A stretch of DNA of 64,000 bases from Campylobacter fetus subsp. testudinum 03-427 (lineage in GTDB: Bacteria > Campylobacterota > Campylobacteria > Campylobacterales > Campylobacteraceae). Position numbers and translations under genes: made by a program. The notes under the pieces were generated by a model that saw only the letters and a program-made list of their open reading frames with translations, did no database searches and was not told where the DNA came from. Shown here one piece after another: positions 37,921-45,295 of this stretch; position 1 is the first letter of the stretch, and each line of letters starts with the position of its first letter. Where the stretch lies: NCBI GenBank assembly GCA_000495505.1, contig CP006833.1:1488001-1552000 (forward strand), in the 5' to 3' direction.

Positions 37921-37926
37921 TATAAT
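37921..37926 (+). promoter_or_regulatory. Possible -10 box of the DsbC-like gene
   Basis: GCCTATAATG supplies a perfect TATAAT 30 bases before the ATG at 37956, within the 45-base gap after selB. Confidence 0.45.
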
Positions 37927-37955
37927 GTTTCAAATTTTATATTTTAAGGTAACAG

Positions 37956-38696
37956 ATGAAAAATGTTTTAATTATGAGTTCTCTAATAGCGGCTACTTCC
38001 ATGTTTGCTATAAACGATGCGGAGATTTTAGATCTCTTTAAAGCTGCTTCGAATGAGGGTTTGCAAGTAAAAATAGAGTCAAAATCAAAGCTTGAAGGCA
38101 CAAATTTTGACCAAATCATAGTAGATATCACAGATGGAAAACAGAGCCAAAAACAAGTTTTATTTACAGATGGCAAATATGTATTTCCAGATATCATAGA
38201 TGTAAATAAAAGAGTATCTTATCTAGGTAAATTTAACGATATGCAAGAAAAAGCCTCTATGGGCGAAGCTTATAGCAAATTAGCAGCGATTATAAAAAAT
38301 CTTGATAAATCAAAAATTATCACCATAGGAAATGATCCTAAAAAACCGACAAAATACCTATTTACCGATCCAGACTGTCCGTACTGCAGAATCGAACTTG
38401 ATAGAATCGAAAAAGATTTAGAAGAGTCGAATTTAAAAGTTATTATGGCTCCGATCCCTAGCCACGGCGAAGATGCGATAAAAAAATCAATCGCCATATA
38501 TAAAGATGTAAAAGGCGTAAAAGATGATGCCACAAAGATAAAAATTCTAAGAAAATACTATGCTAAAGATGCATCTGCTCCAACTAATATAACTGCTGAT
38601 CAAGTAAAAACAGAACAAGCAAATATAATGAAATACTTTGAAACAGGCGCTATAAGAGGCGTACCTGCGATGATCGACGAGAGCGATCTAAAATAA
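37956..38696 (+). CDS. Periplasmic DsbC/DsbG-like thiol-disulfide protein
   Basis: A signal peptide covers about residues 1-18 (MKNVLIMSSLIAATSMFA). Residues 20-110 resemble the DsbC dimerisation and linker region, and the C-terminal domain is a thioredoxin fold with the active site DPDCPYCRIELDRIE near residue 145 and the cis-proline segment RGVPAMID. The CPYC centre and two-domain layout suggest disulfide isomerase or reductase activity on exported proteins. The length (246) is usual for DsbC. It sits alone between selB and the pse genes and is followed by a perfect hairpin. A specific client is not evident. Confidence 0.85.
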   Translation: MKNVLIMSSLIAATSMFAINDAEILDLFKAASNEGLQVKIESKSKLEGTNFDQIIVDITDGKQSQKQVLFTDGKYVFPDIIDVNKRVSYLGKFNDMQEKASMGEAYSKLAAIIKNLDKSKIITIGNDPKKPTKYLFTDPDCPYCRIELDRIEKDLEESNLKVIMAPIPSHGEDAIKKSIAIYKDVKGVKDDATKIKILRKYYAKDASAPTNITADQVKTEQANIMKYFETGAIRGVPAMIDESDLK

Positions 38697-38698
38697 TA

Positions 38699-38717
38699 TA
38701 GGGCTTATAAAGCCCTA
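38699..38717 (+). terminator. Terminator after the DsbC-like gene
   Basis: A perfect eight-base stem (TAGGGCTT / AAGCCCTA) with a three-base loop begins two bases past the stop codon at 38696. It separates this gene from the pse operon. The T run after it is short (CTATAAATTTAT). Confidence 0.65.
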
Positions 38718-38731
38718 CTATAAATTTATGC

Positions 38732-38737
38732 TATCAT
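38732..38737 (+). promoter_or_regulatory. Possible extended -10 promoter of the pse operon
   Basis: TGCTATCAT has TG one base ahead of TATCAT, 34 bases before the pseF start. It lies just after the terminator hairpin and would serve the six overlapping genes that follow. Confidence 0.35.
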
Positions 38738-38765
38738 TGCAGATAAAATTCTCAAGGAACAAGGC

Positions 38766-39443
38766 TTGATAAACAATATAGCTATCATAACAGCGCGCGG
38801 TGGAAGTAAAAGAATTCCGCGTAAAAATATCAAAGATTTTATGGGAAAACCTATGATATATTACGCTATAAATGCCGCTATAAATGCCGGAATTTTTGAT
38901 GAGATCATGGTTTCCACAGAAGATGAAGAGATAGCTAGTATCTCTAAAAATCTAGGCGCAAAAGTTCCATTTTTACGAAGCGCCAAAACAGCAGACGACT
39001 TTGCTACAACAAACGATGTTATAGAAGAAGTACTAAGCCAGTATGCAAAACTGGGAATTCTCATCGAAAATATATGTTGCATTTATCCTTGCGTACCGTT
39101 TATAAGCGGCGAACTTTTAAAACAAGCGTATGAAATATTTATATCTACAAATGCGGATAAATTAACTCCAATAGTCAAATTTTCATTTCCAGTGCAAAGA
39201 GCTTTTAGAGTAGATGAAAAAGGGTTTTTAAAATACCGCGAACCACTTAACGCAAACAAAAGATCTCAAGATCTAGAACCGATGTATCATGACGCTGGAA
39301 TGTTCTATTTTTATAAAGCAAATGCATTAAACTCCGATGATAGAGTACCATTTATCTTAAGTGAAAATGTTACACAAGATATAGATACTATGGATGATTG
39401 GAAAATGGCAGAGCTTAAATATAAGGTATTATATGGCTTATAA
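38766..39443 (+). CDS. pseF: Pseudaminic acid cytidylyltransferase
   Basis: PseF activates pseudaminic acid with CTP to make the CMP-sugar used by flagellin glycosyltransferases. The nucleotide-binding N-terminus reads IAIITARGGSKRIPRKNIKD. Further PseF-type marks are CCIYPCVPFISG, LEPMYHDAGMFYFYKANAL and the C-terminal TQDIDTMDDWKMAELKYKVL. The sequence fits PseF better than legionaminic or sialic acid CMP-synthetases, but substrate is inferred from similarity. The start is a TTG at 38766 with AAGGA upstream; no ATG gives the family N-terminus. It overlaps the next gene by 11 bases and heads an operon ending with pseI. Confidence 0.88.
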   Translation: MINNIAIITARGGSKRIPRKNIKDFMGKPMIYYAINAAINAGIFDEIMVSTEDEEIASISKNLGAKVPFLRSAKTADDFATTNDVIEEVLSQYAKLGILIENICCIYPCVPFISGELLKQAYEIFISTNADKLTPIVKFSFPVQRAFRVDEKGFLKYREPLNANKRSQDLEPMYHDAGMFYFYKANALNSDDRVPFILSENVTQDIDTMDDWKMAELKYKVLYGL

Positions 39444-40209
39444 AATCGGTCTTAAATTATGGTCTTTGAATGAAAATTATATAAATAGCGCCGCAGCTCT
39501 TTATGAACGTGGAGTTTATGACTATATCGAGCTTTACTCAGTACCAAACTCTCTTGATAAAATCAAAATTTGGGCGGATTTAAAACTTAAATTCGGTATT
39601 CCATTTGCTATCCATGCTCCACATTTTAGCAACGGTTTGGATTTTTCAAATAAAGATAAATTTAGTTCAAATTTAAAATTAGTAGAGCTTGCCCGCACTT
39701 ATAGCCTTGAGCTTGACGCTATTTATACTGTTTTTCATCCTGGTATCGGCGGCAATGTTGATGAGAGCATAAGACAGATAAATAGTATAAAAGATTTTAA
39801 ATTTATAATAGAAAATAAACCTTACGTAGTACCTATGAATAACGCTCCAGACGCATTTTGTATCGGTTCAACTTTTGAAATGATAAAAAAAATAATAGAT
39901 CAAACAGGACATGGATTTTGCCTTGATATCGGTCACGCCCTAGTAAGCGCAAACTATCAAAAACTAGATGTTTATGAATACATTGCTAAGCTTAACTCTC
40001 TAAATCCGCTTGTATATCATCTAAGCGATAACGATAGTGTGAGTATTTATGACGCGCATTTACATTTTGGAGATGGAAATATTGATTTTAAAAAAATCCA
40101 TTCTATCATAGACCAAGATAAATTTCTCGCTATAGAAACGATAAAAGATAGCAAAGAGAATTTAGATGATTTTATAAAAGATTCTAAATTTATAAAGGAG
40201 TTAAAATGA
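39433..40209 (+). CDS. TIM-barrel protein, sugar-phosphate isomerase/epimerase-like
   Basis: The 258-residue product resembles the xylose-isomerase-like (AP endonuclease family 2) TIM barrel. It has candidate metal ligands in the expected order: the histidine of FAIHAPHFSNG, the histidine of YTVFHPGIGG, the glutamate of FIIENKP, the aspartate and histidine of FCLDIGHALVSAN, the histidine of VYHLSDND, AHLHFGDGNIDF, and the glutamate of LAIETIKD. The reaction is unknown; isomerisation or epimerisation of a sugar or acid precursor is likely for the family. It lies between pseF and an ATP-grasp gene with overlaps on both sides, so it probably acts on the same modified sugar. The ATG at 39433 has AAGG upstream. 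Confidence 0.8.
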   Translation: MAYKIGLKLWSLNENYINSAAALYERGVYDYIELYSVPNSLDKIKIWADLKLKFGIPFAIHAPHFSNGLDFSNKDKFSSNLKLVELARTYSLELDAIYTVFHPGIGGNVDESIRQINSIKDFKFIIENKPYVVPMNNAPDAFCIGSTFEMIKKIIDQTGHGFCLDIGHALVSANYQKLDVYEYIAKLNSLNPLVYHLSDNDSVSIYDAHLHFGDGNIDFKKIHSIIDQDKFLAIETIKDSKENLDDFIKDSKFIKELK

Positions 40210-41411
40210 ACCAAAAAGTAGCCCTAGTAATAGGTGCTAGCAGTGAGAGTGTTTTTGCCATCAACGAAGCCAAAAAAGCCGGACTTAAAGTTGTAGCTTT
40301 CGATGGAAATAAAGACGCAATCGGACTAAAACTTGCCGATATATCTTACGTTGTTGATATAAGAGATCCAAAAAATATCATAGAAAAACTTACGGGGGGG
40401 GGGTACGAGCCTATAACGATTTTACCAGTTCCTATCGGTAGATACCTGATAACAACTGGAAGTATAAATGACTACTATAAACTAGGCGGCGTTAGCTATA
40501 AAGCCGCTGATTTATGCACCGACAAACTTTTATTTCATAAAAAATTAAGAAATCTAACTGACGAAACTATAGGGGGGGGGGGACTCTCTCTTGACAAAGG
40601 GGAAGATTTGAGACCTATAGAATGTCATTTGATCACTCCAAATTTAGATTCAAGCATACTTAAATTTCCACTTATCATTAAACCACGATTTGGAAGCGGA
40701 AGTAGAGACGTCATAGCTGTAAAAAATCAAGATGAATTCAAAAATACTTTATCAAAAATAGACTTAAGCAAAGAGGATTTTTTAGCTGAAACATTAGTAG
40801 AAGGAACAGAATACGGACTAAGTGGAGCAGTGATAAATGGAGTATATATACATATACTTATAAGAGAAAAACTCCTTACGCCACTTCCTTATCGTCAAAG
40901 CATAGGAAATTTAAGTGCTTCAGAGATTTCAGAAGTCTCGCGCTATATGCAGCGAGTCGCTACTAGGCTAAATTTAAAAAACTGTCTTATAAACGCAGAT
41001 CTCATCGTGACACCTGAAGGGGAACCATTCATTATAGAGTTAGCTCCACGCCCAAGCGGTCACTATCTCTCAAGTACATTCGTGGAGATAGCAACTGGTG
41101 TGAATATGACAAAAGAGTGGATAAATATGATTTTAAGCAAACCTTTTAGCTTCGAGCCCAAATTTACAAAACATGCGATTATTAGATATTTTGATTTTGA
41201 AGGTAGAGTTATTCCACCAAATTTTGAAATTTTAAAAGAGGAGCTTGGAATTGTAAAATATGAGTGCAACATAAATGGAGTTTTGGGCATTGTAACAGAT
41301 GGCGCAAGCATTATGAATAGAGGATATGCTATCATAGTAGCTAACAACAAGCAAGAGTGCCTAGCAAACACAGACGCTCTTATAAAAAAATTTAAAAAGG
41401 AGATAAAATGA
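40206..41411 (+). CDS. Phase-variable ATP-grasp ligase of the pse operon
   Basis: ATP-grasp enzymes activate a carboxylate with ATP and join it to an amine or thiol. The N-terminal pre-ATP-grasp fold begins KVALVIGASSESVFAINEAK. The ATP-grasp core has FPLIIKPRFGSGSRDVIAV near residue 157, AETLVEGTEYGLSG, and the magnesium-binding end LINADLIVTPEGEPFIIE followed by LAPRPSGHYLSS. Two poly-G tracts encode glycine runs at about residues 63-66 and 123-126. They lie in parts not expected to be catalytic. Both are in frame here, giving a full 401 residues. The substrate is unknown; an acyl or aminoacyl addition to pseudaminic acid is inferred from context. It overlaps both neighbours by 4 bases. Confidence 0.85.
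   Translation: MNQKVALVIGASSESVFAINEAKKAGLKVVAFDGNKDAIGLKLADISYVVDIRDPKNIIEKLTGGGYEPITILPVPIGRYLITTGSINDYYKLGGVSYKAADLCTDKLLFHKKLRNLTDETIGGGGLSLDKGEDLRPIECHLITPNLDSSILKFPLIIKPRFGSGSRDVIAVKNQDEFKNTLSKIDLSKEDFLAETLVEGTEYGLSGAVINGVYIHILIREKLLTPLPYRQSIGNLSASEISEVSRYMQRVATRLNLKNCLINADLIVTPEGEPFIIELAPRPSGHYLSSTFVEIATGVNMTKEWINMILSKPFSFEPKFTKHAIIRYFDFEGRVIPPNFEILKEELGIVKYECNINGVLGIVTDGASIMNRGYAIIVANNKQECLANTDALIKKFKKEIK
40394..40403 (+). repeat. Poly-G tract of 10 bases in the ATP-grasp gene
   Basis: Ten consecutive G residues. In C. jejuni tracts of this length change by one base at high rate through slipped-strand mispairing. One extra G brings TAG at 40439-40441 into frame, and one fewer brings TAA at 40414-40416 into frame, so either change truncates the protein within about 15 codons. 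Confidence 0.95.
40572..40582 (+). repeat. Poly-G tract of 11 bases in the ATP-grasp gene
   Basis: Eleven consecutive G residues 168 bases after the first tract. One extra G leads to a TGA within three codons (ACT CTC TCT TGA), and one fewer leads to TGA about nine codons on. It is the longest homopolymeric G tract found in the window. Confidence 0.95.
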
Positions 41412-42097
41412 ACGAAAACGTAAAACAAGCACAAGAAAATGCTTACAAACTATGGGAAGAGCACGTATCTACCGGGTATCTACTCTATCCAAATGAATAC
41501 CTTACAAGATATATTTTTGCAAATAGAAGATCGTTTAAAAGTATTTTAGACTTTGGATGTGGAGATGGAAGACACATTGAAATGATGAGTAAAGCAAAGA
41601 TTCCTCACATAATCGGTGTAGATTACAATAAATCAGTTTTGCAAATAGCTAAAAATCGTTGCAATGAAAACGGTGTAAAATGTGAAGTATTTCAAAGTGG
41701 AGAGATTTTAAATTTAAAAGAGTTATTGGGTGGAGAAAAAGTTGATTGCGTAGTTTGCTGGGGCATAACTCATATCAATGCAAAAGAGACGACTTCAAAT
41801 TTTATTAAGCAATTTGCATCTGTTTTAAATGAAGGCGGAAGCGTGTTTGCCAACTGGCGAACCAGAAAAGACTCTTTATATAAAAAAGGAGAGGAGATAG
41901 ATAAAGATACGTTTATCATAGATGAAGAGTCCCACAAAGGAATGCTTTATTACTTCCCAAGCTTAGATGAAATAGAAAAAATTTATGAGAGTGCCGGTCT
42001 AAAAATAACTAGCAAAGACTATGAAGAATTTAGCACAAATGACGGTCAAATAGTAAATTCGTGGCATATTATAGAAGCAAAACCTAAGGAAATTTAA
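41408..42097 (+). CDS. Class I SAM-dependent methyltransferase (pse operon, first copy)
   Basis: The 229-residue protein has the SAM-binding motif I ILDFGCGDGRHIEMMSK near residue 48, motif II HIIGVDYNKSVLQIAK, and a post-II segment VDCVVCWGITHINAKE. These are the marks of small-molecule class I methyltransferases. It is paralogous to the next gene: both share the same N-terminal lead (LWEEHVSTGYLLYPNEYLTR compared with KWEELVLKGDLIYPDEHVVR) and an HKxxLYYF-type stretch near residue 180. It contains no long G tract, so it should be on constantly. The ATG at 41408 has AAGGAG upstream and overlaps the ATP-grasp stop. The methyl acceptor is unknown, probably the nonulosonic acid or its acyl group. 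Confidence 0.85.
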   Translation: MNENVKQAQENAYKLWEEHVSTGYLLYPNEYLTRYIFANRRSFKSILDFGCGDGRHIEMMSKAKIPHIIGVDYNKSVLQIAKNRCNENGVKCEVFQSGEILNLKELLGGEKVDCVVCWGITHINAKETTSNFIKQFASVLNEGGSVFANWRTRKDSLYKKGEEIDKDTFIIDEESHKGMLYYFPSLDEIEKIYESAGLKITSKDYEEFSTNDGQIVNSWHIIEAKPKEI

Positions 42098-42783
42098 TGA
42101 AAAATAGTCTTAAAGATTACGAAACAAACCTAGCAAAATGGGAAGAACTCGTTTTAAAAGGCGATTTAATATATCCAGATGAGCATGTTGTGCGTTTTAT
42201 TTTTAAAAATAAATTTCAGAGCGCACTTGATTTTGGATGCGCTACAGGAAGACACCTTGAATGCTTAAATAGAGCAGGAGTAAAGAAGATAATCGGTGTA
42301 GATATCAATCAAGCGCCACTTGAAGTAGCTTTTACAAGACTAAATGAGTATGTAGAAATGGGGGGGGGTAAGCTCATACTTTTAAATAATAAAAATAAAA
42401 GTTTAAAAGATATAATCGGCGACACTAAAGTAGATGCTATAATCTCTTGGGGAGTTTTACATCTATTTACCCCAGATATAGTAGTAAATTTACTAAGTGA
42501 GTTTAAAAATCATCTAAATAAAAATGGTAAAATTCTAGTAAATTTTAGAAGTCAAAATGATAGCTTAAAAAATGGTGCTATAAATTTAGGGTCAGATATT
42601 TATAAAGTAACAAAAGAGTCTCATAAAGATCTATTATATACGTTTTACACTCTAGAAATGATTAAAGATCTATTTGGAAAAGCCGATTTGAAAATATCAA
42701 GTATAGACAAAGAGACTTTCTCACAAAACAACGGAGATATACAAAATGAATTCTACATCACAGAGGCCGTACATAATAGCTGA
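42097..42783 (+). CDS. Phase-variable class I methyltransferase (pse operon, second copy)
   Basis: This 228-residue paralogue of the preceding gene has motif I ALDFGCATGRHLECLNR near residue 44 and motif II IIGVDINQAPLEVAF. The matching third segment is VDAIISWGVLHLFTPD. It differs from its neighbour by a G9 tract that codes for MGGG at residues 88-91, between the SAM-binding strands. The frame is open in this sequence. Start and stop overlap neighbours (TAATG with the first copy; 38 bases with pseI). The difference in acceptor between the two copies is unknown. Confidence 0.85.
   Translation: MKNSLKDYETNLAKWEELVLKGDLIYPDEHVVRFIFKNKFQSALDFGCATGRHLECLNRAGVKKIIGVDINQAPLEVAFTRLNEYVEMGGGKLILLNNKNKSLKDIIGDTKVDAIISWGVLHLFTPDIVVNLLSEFKNHLNKNGKILVNFRSQNDSLKNGAINLGSDIYKVTKESHKDLLYTFYTLEMIKDLFGKADLKISSIDKETFSQNNGDIQNEFYITEAVHNS
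42360..42368 (+). repeat. Poly-G tract of 9 bases in the second methyltransferase gene
   Basis: Nine consecutive G residues. One extra G makes TAA immediately after the tract, and one fewer gives TAA five codons later (AGC TCA TAC TTT TAA). The gene is on in this sequence. Tracts of this length are typical Campylobacter contingency loci. Confidence 0.93.
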
Positions 42784-43768
42784 AATGTCTGCTAATCACT
42801 GCGGAGATAAAAACTTAGCTTTTAAAATCATAAAAGCAGCAAAAGACGCTGGAGCTGACGCCCTAAAAGTACAAACTTACACTGCTGATACTATCACGAT
42901 CGATTGCAAAGATGAGATATTTATGACTCAAAATGACGGTCTTTGGGCAGGACAAAGCTTATATGAACTATACAAAAAAGCATACACTCCTTGGGAGTGG
43001 CAAGGTGAGCTAAAAGCGTACGCCGATGAGATCGGGATAGACTTTTTCTCAACTCCGTTTGATTATAGTGCTGTGGATTTTTTAGAGAGCATTAACGTTC
43101 CTATGTATAAGATCGCCTCTTTTGAAGCGATCGATTATCCGCTCATCAGATACGCAGCTAAATTTAAAAAACCTATGATAATCTCAGCTGGAATTTCAAG
43201 CTTAGAAGAAATTTATGAAGCTGTGCATGCTTGCAAAAGCGTAGGAAACAACGATATAACTATACTTAAATGTACTTCAAGCTATCCAGCTAAAATAGAG
43301 GATATGAACCTACTCACTATAAAAGATATGCTTGAGAAATTTTCTCCTATAGGCGTAAAAGTCGGTCTGAGCGACCACTCTATGAGCTTAGAAGTCCCGA
43401 TAACAGCAGTCGCGCTAGGAGCTAGCGTGATAGAAAAACACTTTACCATAGACCGCACTTTAGGTGGGGAAGATAGTGGATTTTCTCTGAATAAAGATGA
43501 GTTTAAAACTATGAGTAGCGCAGTTAGAAATGCTTACAAAGCCCTTGGAGGCGTGGATTACAGCGTAAATGAAAAAAATAGAAAAAGCGCTAGATCGCTT
43601 TTTGTAGTAGAGCGTATTAAAAAAGGTGAGATTTTAACGCCACAAAATATCCGCTCAATCCGCCCGAACAACGGACTTCACCCTAAATTTTATGATGAGA
43701 TTTTAGGAAAAACGGCAAAAAAAGATTTGGAATTCGGACGTCCTTTAAGCTTAGACGATATTGTATAA
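42746..43768 (+). CDS. pseI: Pseudaminic acid synthase
   Basis: PseI condenses 2,4-diacetamido-2,4,6-trideoxy-L-altrose with phosphoenolpyruvate to give pseudaminic acid. The NeuB-type TIM barrel contains PYIIAEMSANHCGDKNLAF, DALKVQTYTADTIT, MYKIASFEAIDYPLIRYAAK, LKCTSSYPAKIEDMNL, VGLSDHSM and VIEKHFTIDRTLGGEDSGFS. The C-terminal SAF/antifreeze-like domain has KKGEILTPQNIRSIRPNNGL. The GLWAGQSLYELY and HPKFYDEILGK segments match PseI rather than NeuB or LegI. At 340 residues it is complete. The ATG at 42746 (GGAG upstream) lies inside the second methyltransferase gene. PseB, PseG and PseH are not in the window; PseC is at 55415. Confidence 0.92.
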   Translation: MNSTSQRPYIIAEMSANHCGDKNLAFKIIKAAKDAGADALKVQTYTADTITIDCKDEIFMTQNDGLWAGQSLYELYKKAYTPWEWQGELKAYADEIGIDFFSTPFDYSAVDFLESINVPMYKIASFEAIDYPLIRYAAKFKKPMIISAGISSLEEIYEAVHACKSVGNNDITILKCTSSYPAKIEDMNLLTIKDMLEKFSPIGVKVGLSDHSMSLEVPITAVALGASVIEKHFTIDRTLGGEDSGFSLNKDEFKTMSSAVRNAYKALGGVDYSVNEKNRKSARSLFVVERIKKGEILTPQNIRSIRPNNGLHPKFYDEILGKTAKKDLEFGRPLSLDDIV

Positions 43769-43786
43769 ATTTAATTAAGCAGAGTA

Positions 43787-43813
43787 AAATTTGGCTGAAG
43801 ATCAGCCAAATTT
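43787..43813. terminator. Bidirectional terminator between pseI and gdhA
   Basis: A perfect 12-base stem (AAATTTGGCTGA / TCAGCCAAATTT) with a three-base loop lies between two converging genes. The A and T ends of the stem give a U run in either direction. Confidence 0.8.
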
Positions 43814-43822
43814 AGATAACTA

Positions 43823-45187
43823 TTAAACATATCCTTGATCTATCATAGCGTCAGCAACTTTTCTAAATCCTGCTATATTTGCTCCAAGAACAAGATTTCC
43901 TGCGTCGCCAAACTCTACTGAAGTATCGTAGCTTTCGTTAAATATATTTCTCATTATATCATGCAGCTTTTTATCTACCTCTTCAAAGCTCCATTTTTGC
44001 ATACTTGCGTTTTGAGACATCTCTAAACCGCTAGTAGCAACGCCGCCTGCGTTCGCCGCTTTAGCAGGACCAAATAAAAAGTCTTTTTTGCTAAGCATAA
44101 AATCAATAGCATCAAGAGTGCTAGGCATATTCGCACCCTCGCAAACCAAGCGACAACCATTATCATAAAGAGTTTTTATATCCACCAAATGAAGTTCGTT
44201 TTGAGTAGCACTAGGGAAAGCAGCGTCGCAAGGTACGCTCCAAACACCGTTTGTACCTTCTTTATATGCTTTCACCGGAGTAAATACCGCATTTTTTCTA
44301 AAATCAGTATAGTCGCTAAGACCTTTTCTCTCTACCTCTTTTAAGCGTTTTAAAAGCTGCGTATCGATTCCGTCTTTGTCATAAACAAATCCAGTTGAAT
44401 CACTCACCGTAATAGGAAGCGCTCCAAATTCATATAGTTTTTCTACCGTATATATAGCAACATTTCCAGCTCCACTAACTGAGCATTTTTTACCCTCTAA
44501 AGAGCCGCCCAATTTTTCAAGCATCTCATTTGCAAAATAAACCGAACCATATCCAGTAGCTTCAGTCCTAGCTAAGCTTCCACCCCAACTCAAACCTTTT
44601 CCAGTAAGAGCTCCATCAAAGCGGTTTGTTAATTTTTTATATTGACCGAACATATATCCGATCTCGCGACCTCCAACTCCGATATCGCCTGCAGGTACGT
44701 CTTTTACGTCGCCTATCAGTTTATAAAGTTCATTCATAAACGATTGACAAAATCTCATAATCTCGCCGTCACTTTTACCTTTTGGATCGAAATTCGCTCC
44801 ACCTTTTCCACCGCCCATATTAAGCCCGGTAAGTGAATTTTTCAAAATTTGCTCAAAACCAAGAAATTTGATGATATCTAAGCAAACTGATGGATGAAAC
44901 CTTAAACCGCCTTTATAAGGTCCAAGAGCTGAGTTGAATTCAACACGATAACCAAAATGAGAACACGGCTCGTTCTTATCATTCATATAAGTTACTCTAA
45001 ACATCGTTGTTCTCTCCGGCATTACGATACGATCTATAATTTTATGTTTTAGATACTTATCTTCTGCGCTAAGAAGAGGCTCAAGACTATGTAAAACTTC
45101 AGTCGCGGCTTGTAAAAACGTATTTTGTCCCGGACTTGTTTTTTTGATGTGTTCAAGTGTGTGATTGATATATTCGTGCACTCCCAT
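43823..45187 (-). CDS. gdhA: Glutamate dehydrogenase (NADP type)
   Basis: GdhA makes glutamate from 2-oxoglutarate and ammonia. Family marks are YKGGLRFHPSVCLDIIKFLG near residue 90, the catalytic lysine region NMGGGKGGANFDPKGKSDGE, DVPAGDIGVGGREIGYMFGQY, TGKGLSWGGSLARTEATGYG and the nucleotide-binding CSVSGAGNVAIYTVEKL. At 454 residues it fits the hexameric NADP-dependent class. It is a single transcription unit with AGGAG before the ATG and a terminator shared with pseI. C. jejuni lacks this gene as far as I know, so it is a point of difference. Confidence 0.95.
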   Translation of the reverse strand: MGVHEYINHTLEHIKKTSPGQNTFLQAATEVLHSLEPLLSAEDKYLKHKIIDRIVMPERTTMFRVTYMNDKNEPCSHFGYRVEFNSALGPYKGGLRFHPSVCLDIIKFLGFEQILKNSLTGLNMGGGKGGANFDPKGKSDGEIMRFCQSFMNELYKLIGDVKDVPAGDIGVGGREIGYMFGQYKKLTNRFDGALTGKGLSWGGSLARTEATGYGSVYFANEMLEKLGGSLEGKKCSVSGAGNVAIYTVEKLYEFGALPITVSDSTGFVYDKDGIDTQLLKRLKEVERKGLSDYTDFRKNAVFTPVKAYKEGTNGVWSVPCDAAFPSATQNELHLVDIKTLYDNGCRLVCEGANMPSTLDAIDFMLSKKDFLFGPAKAANAGGVATSGLEMSQNASMQKWSFEEVDKKLHDIMRNIFNESYDTSVEFGDAGNLVLGANIAGFRKVADAMIDQGYV

Positions 45188-45295
45188 TTACAGCTCCTAT
45201 GTTAAAAAATTTGTAATTTATTATATAAAAAAATATTTAAAGCTTCGTTTAACTTTAGAATTTCTACCAATTATTTTTTCGATAATGTTACGATT

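Noticed and set aside
38766-43768. Legionaminic or sialic acid locus instead of pseudaminic acid
   Set aside because: The segments MYHDAGMFYFYKANAL in the cytidylyltransferase and GLWAGQSLYELY with HPKFYDEILGK in the synthase match PseF and PseI better than LegF/LegI or NeuA/NeuB; biochemical proof is lacking.
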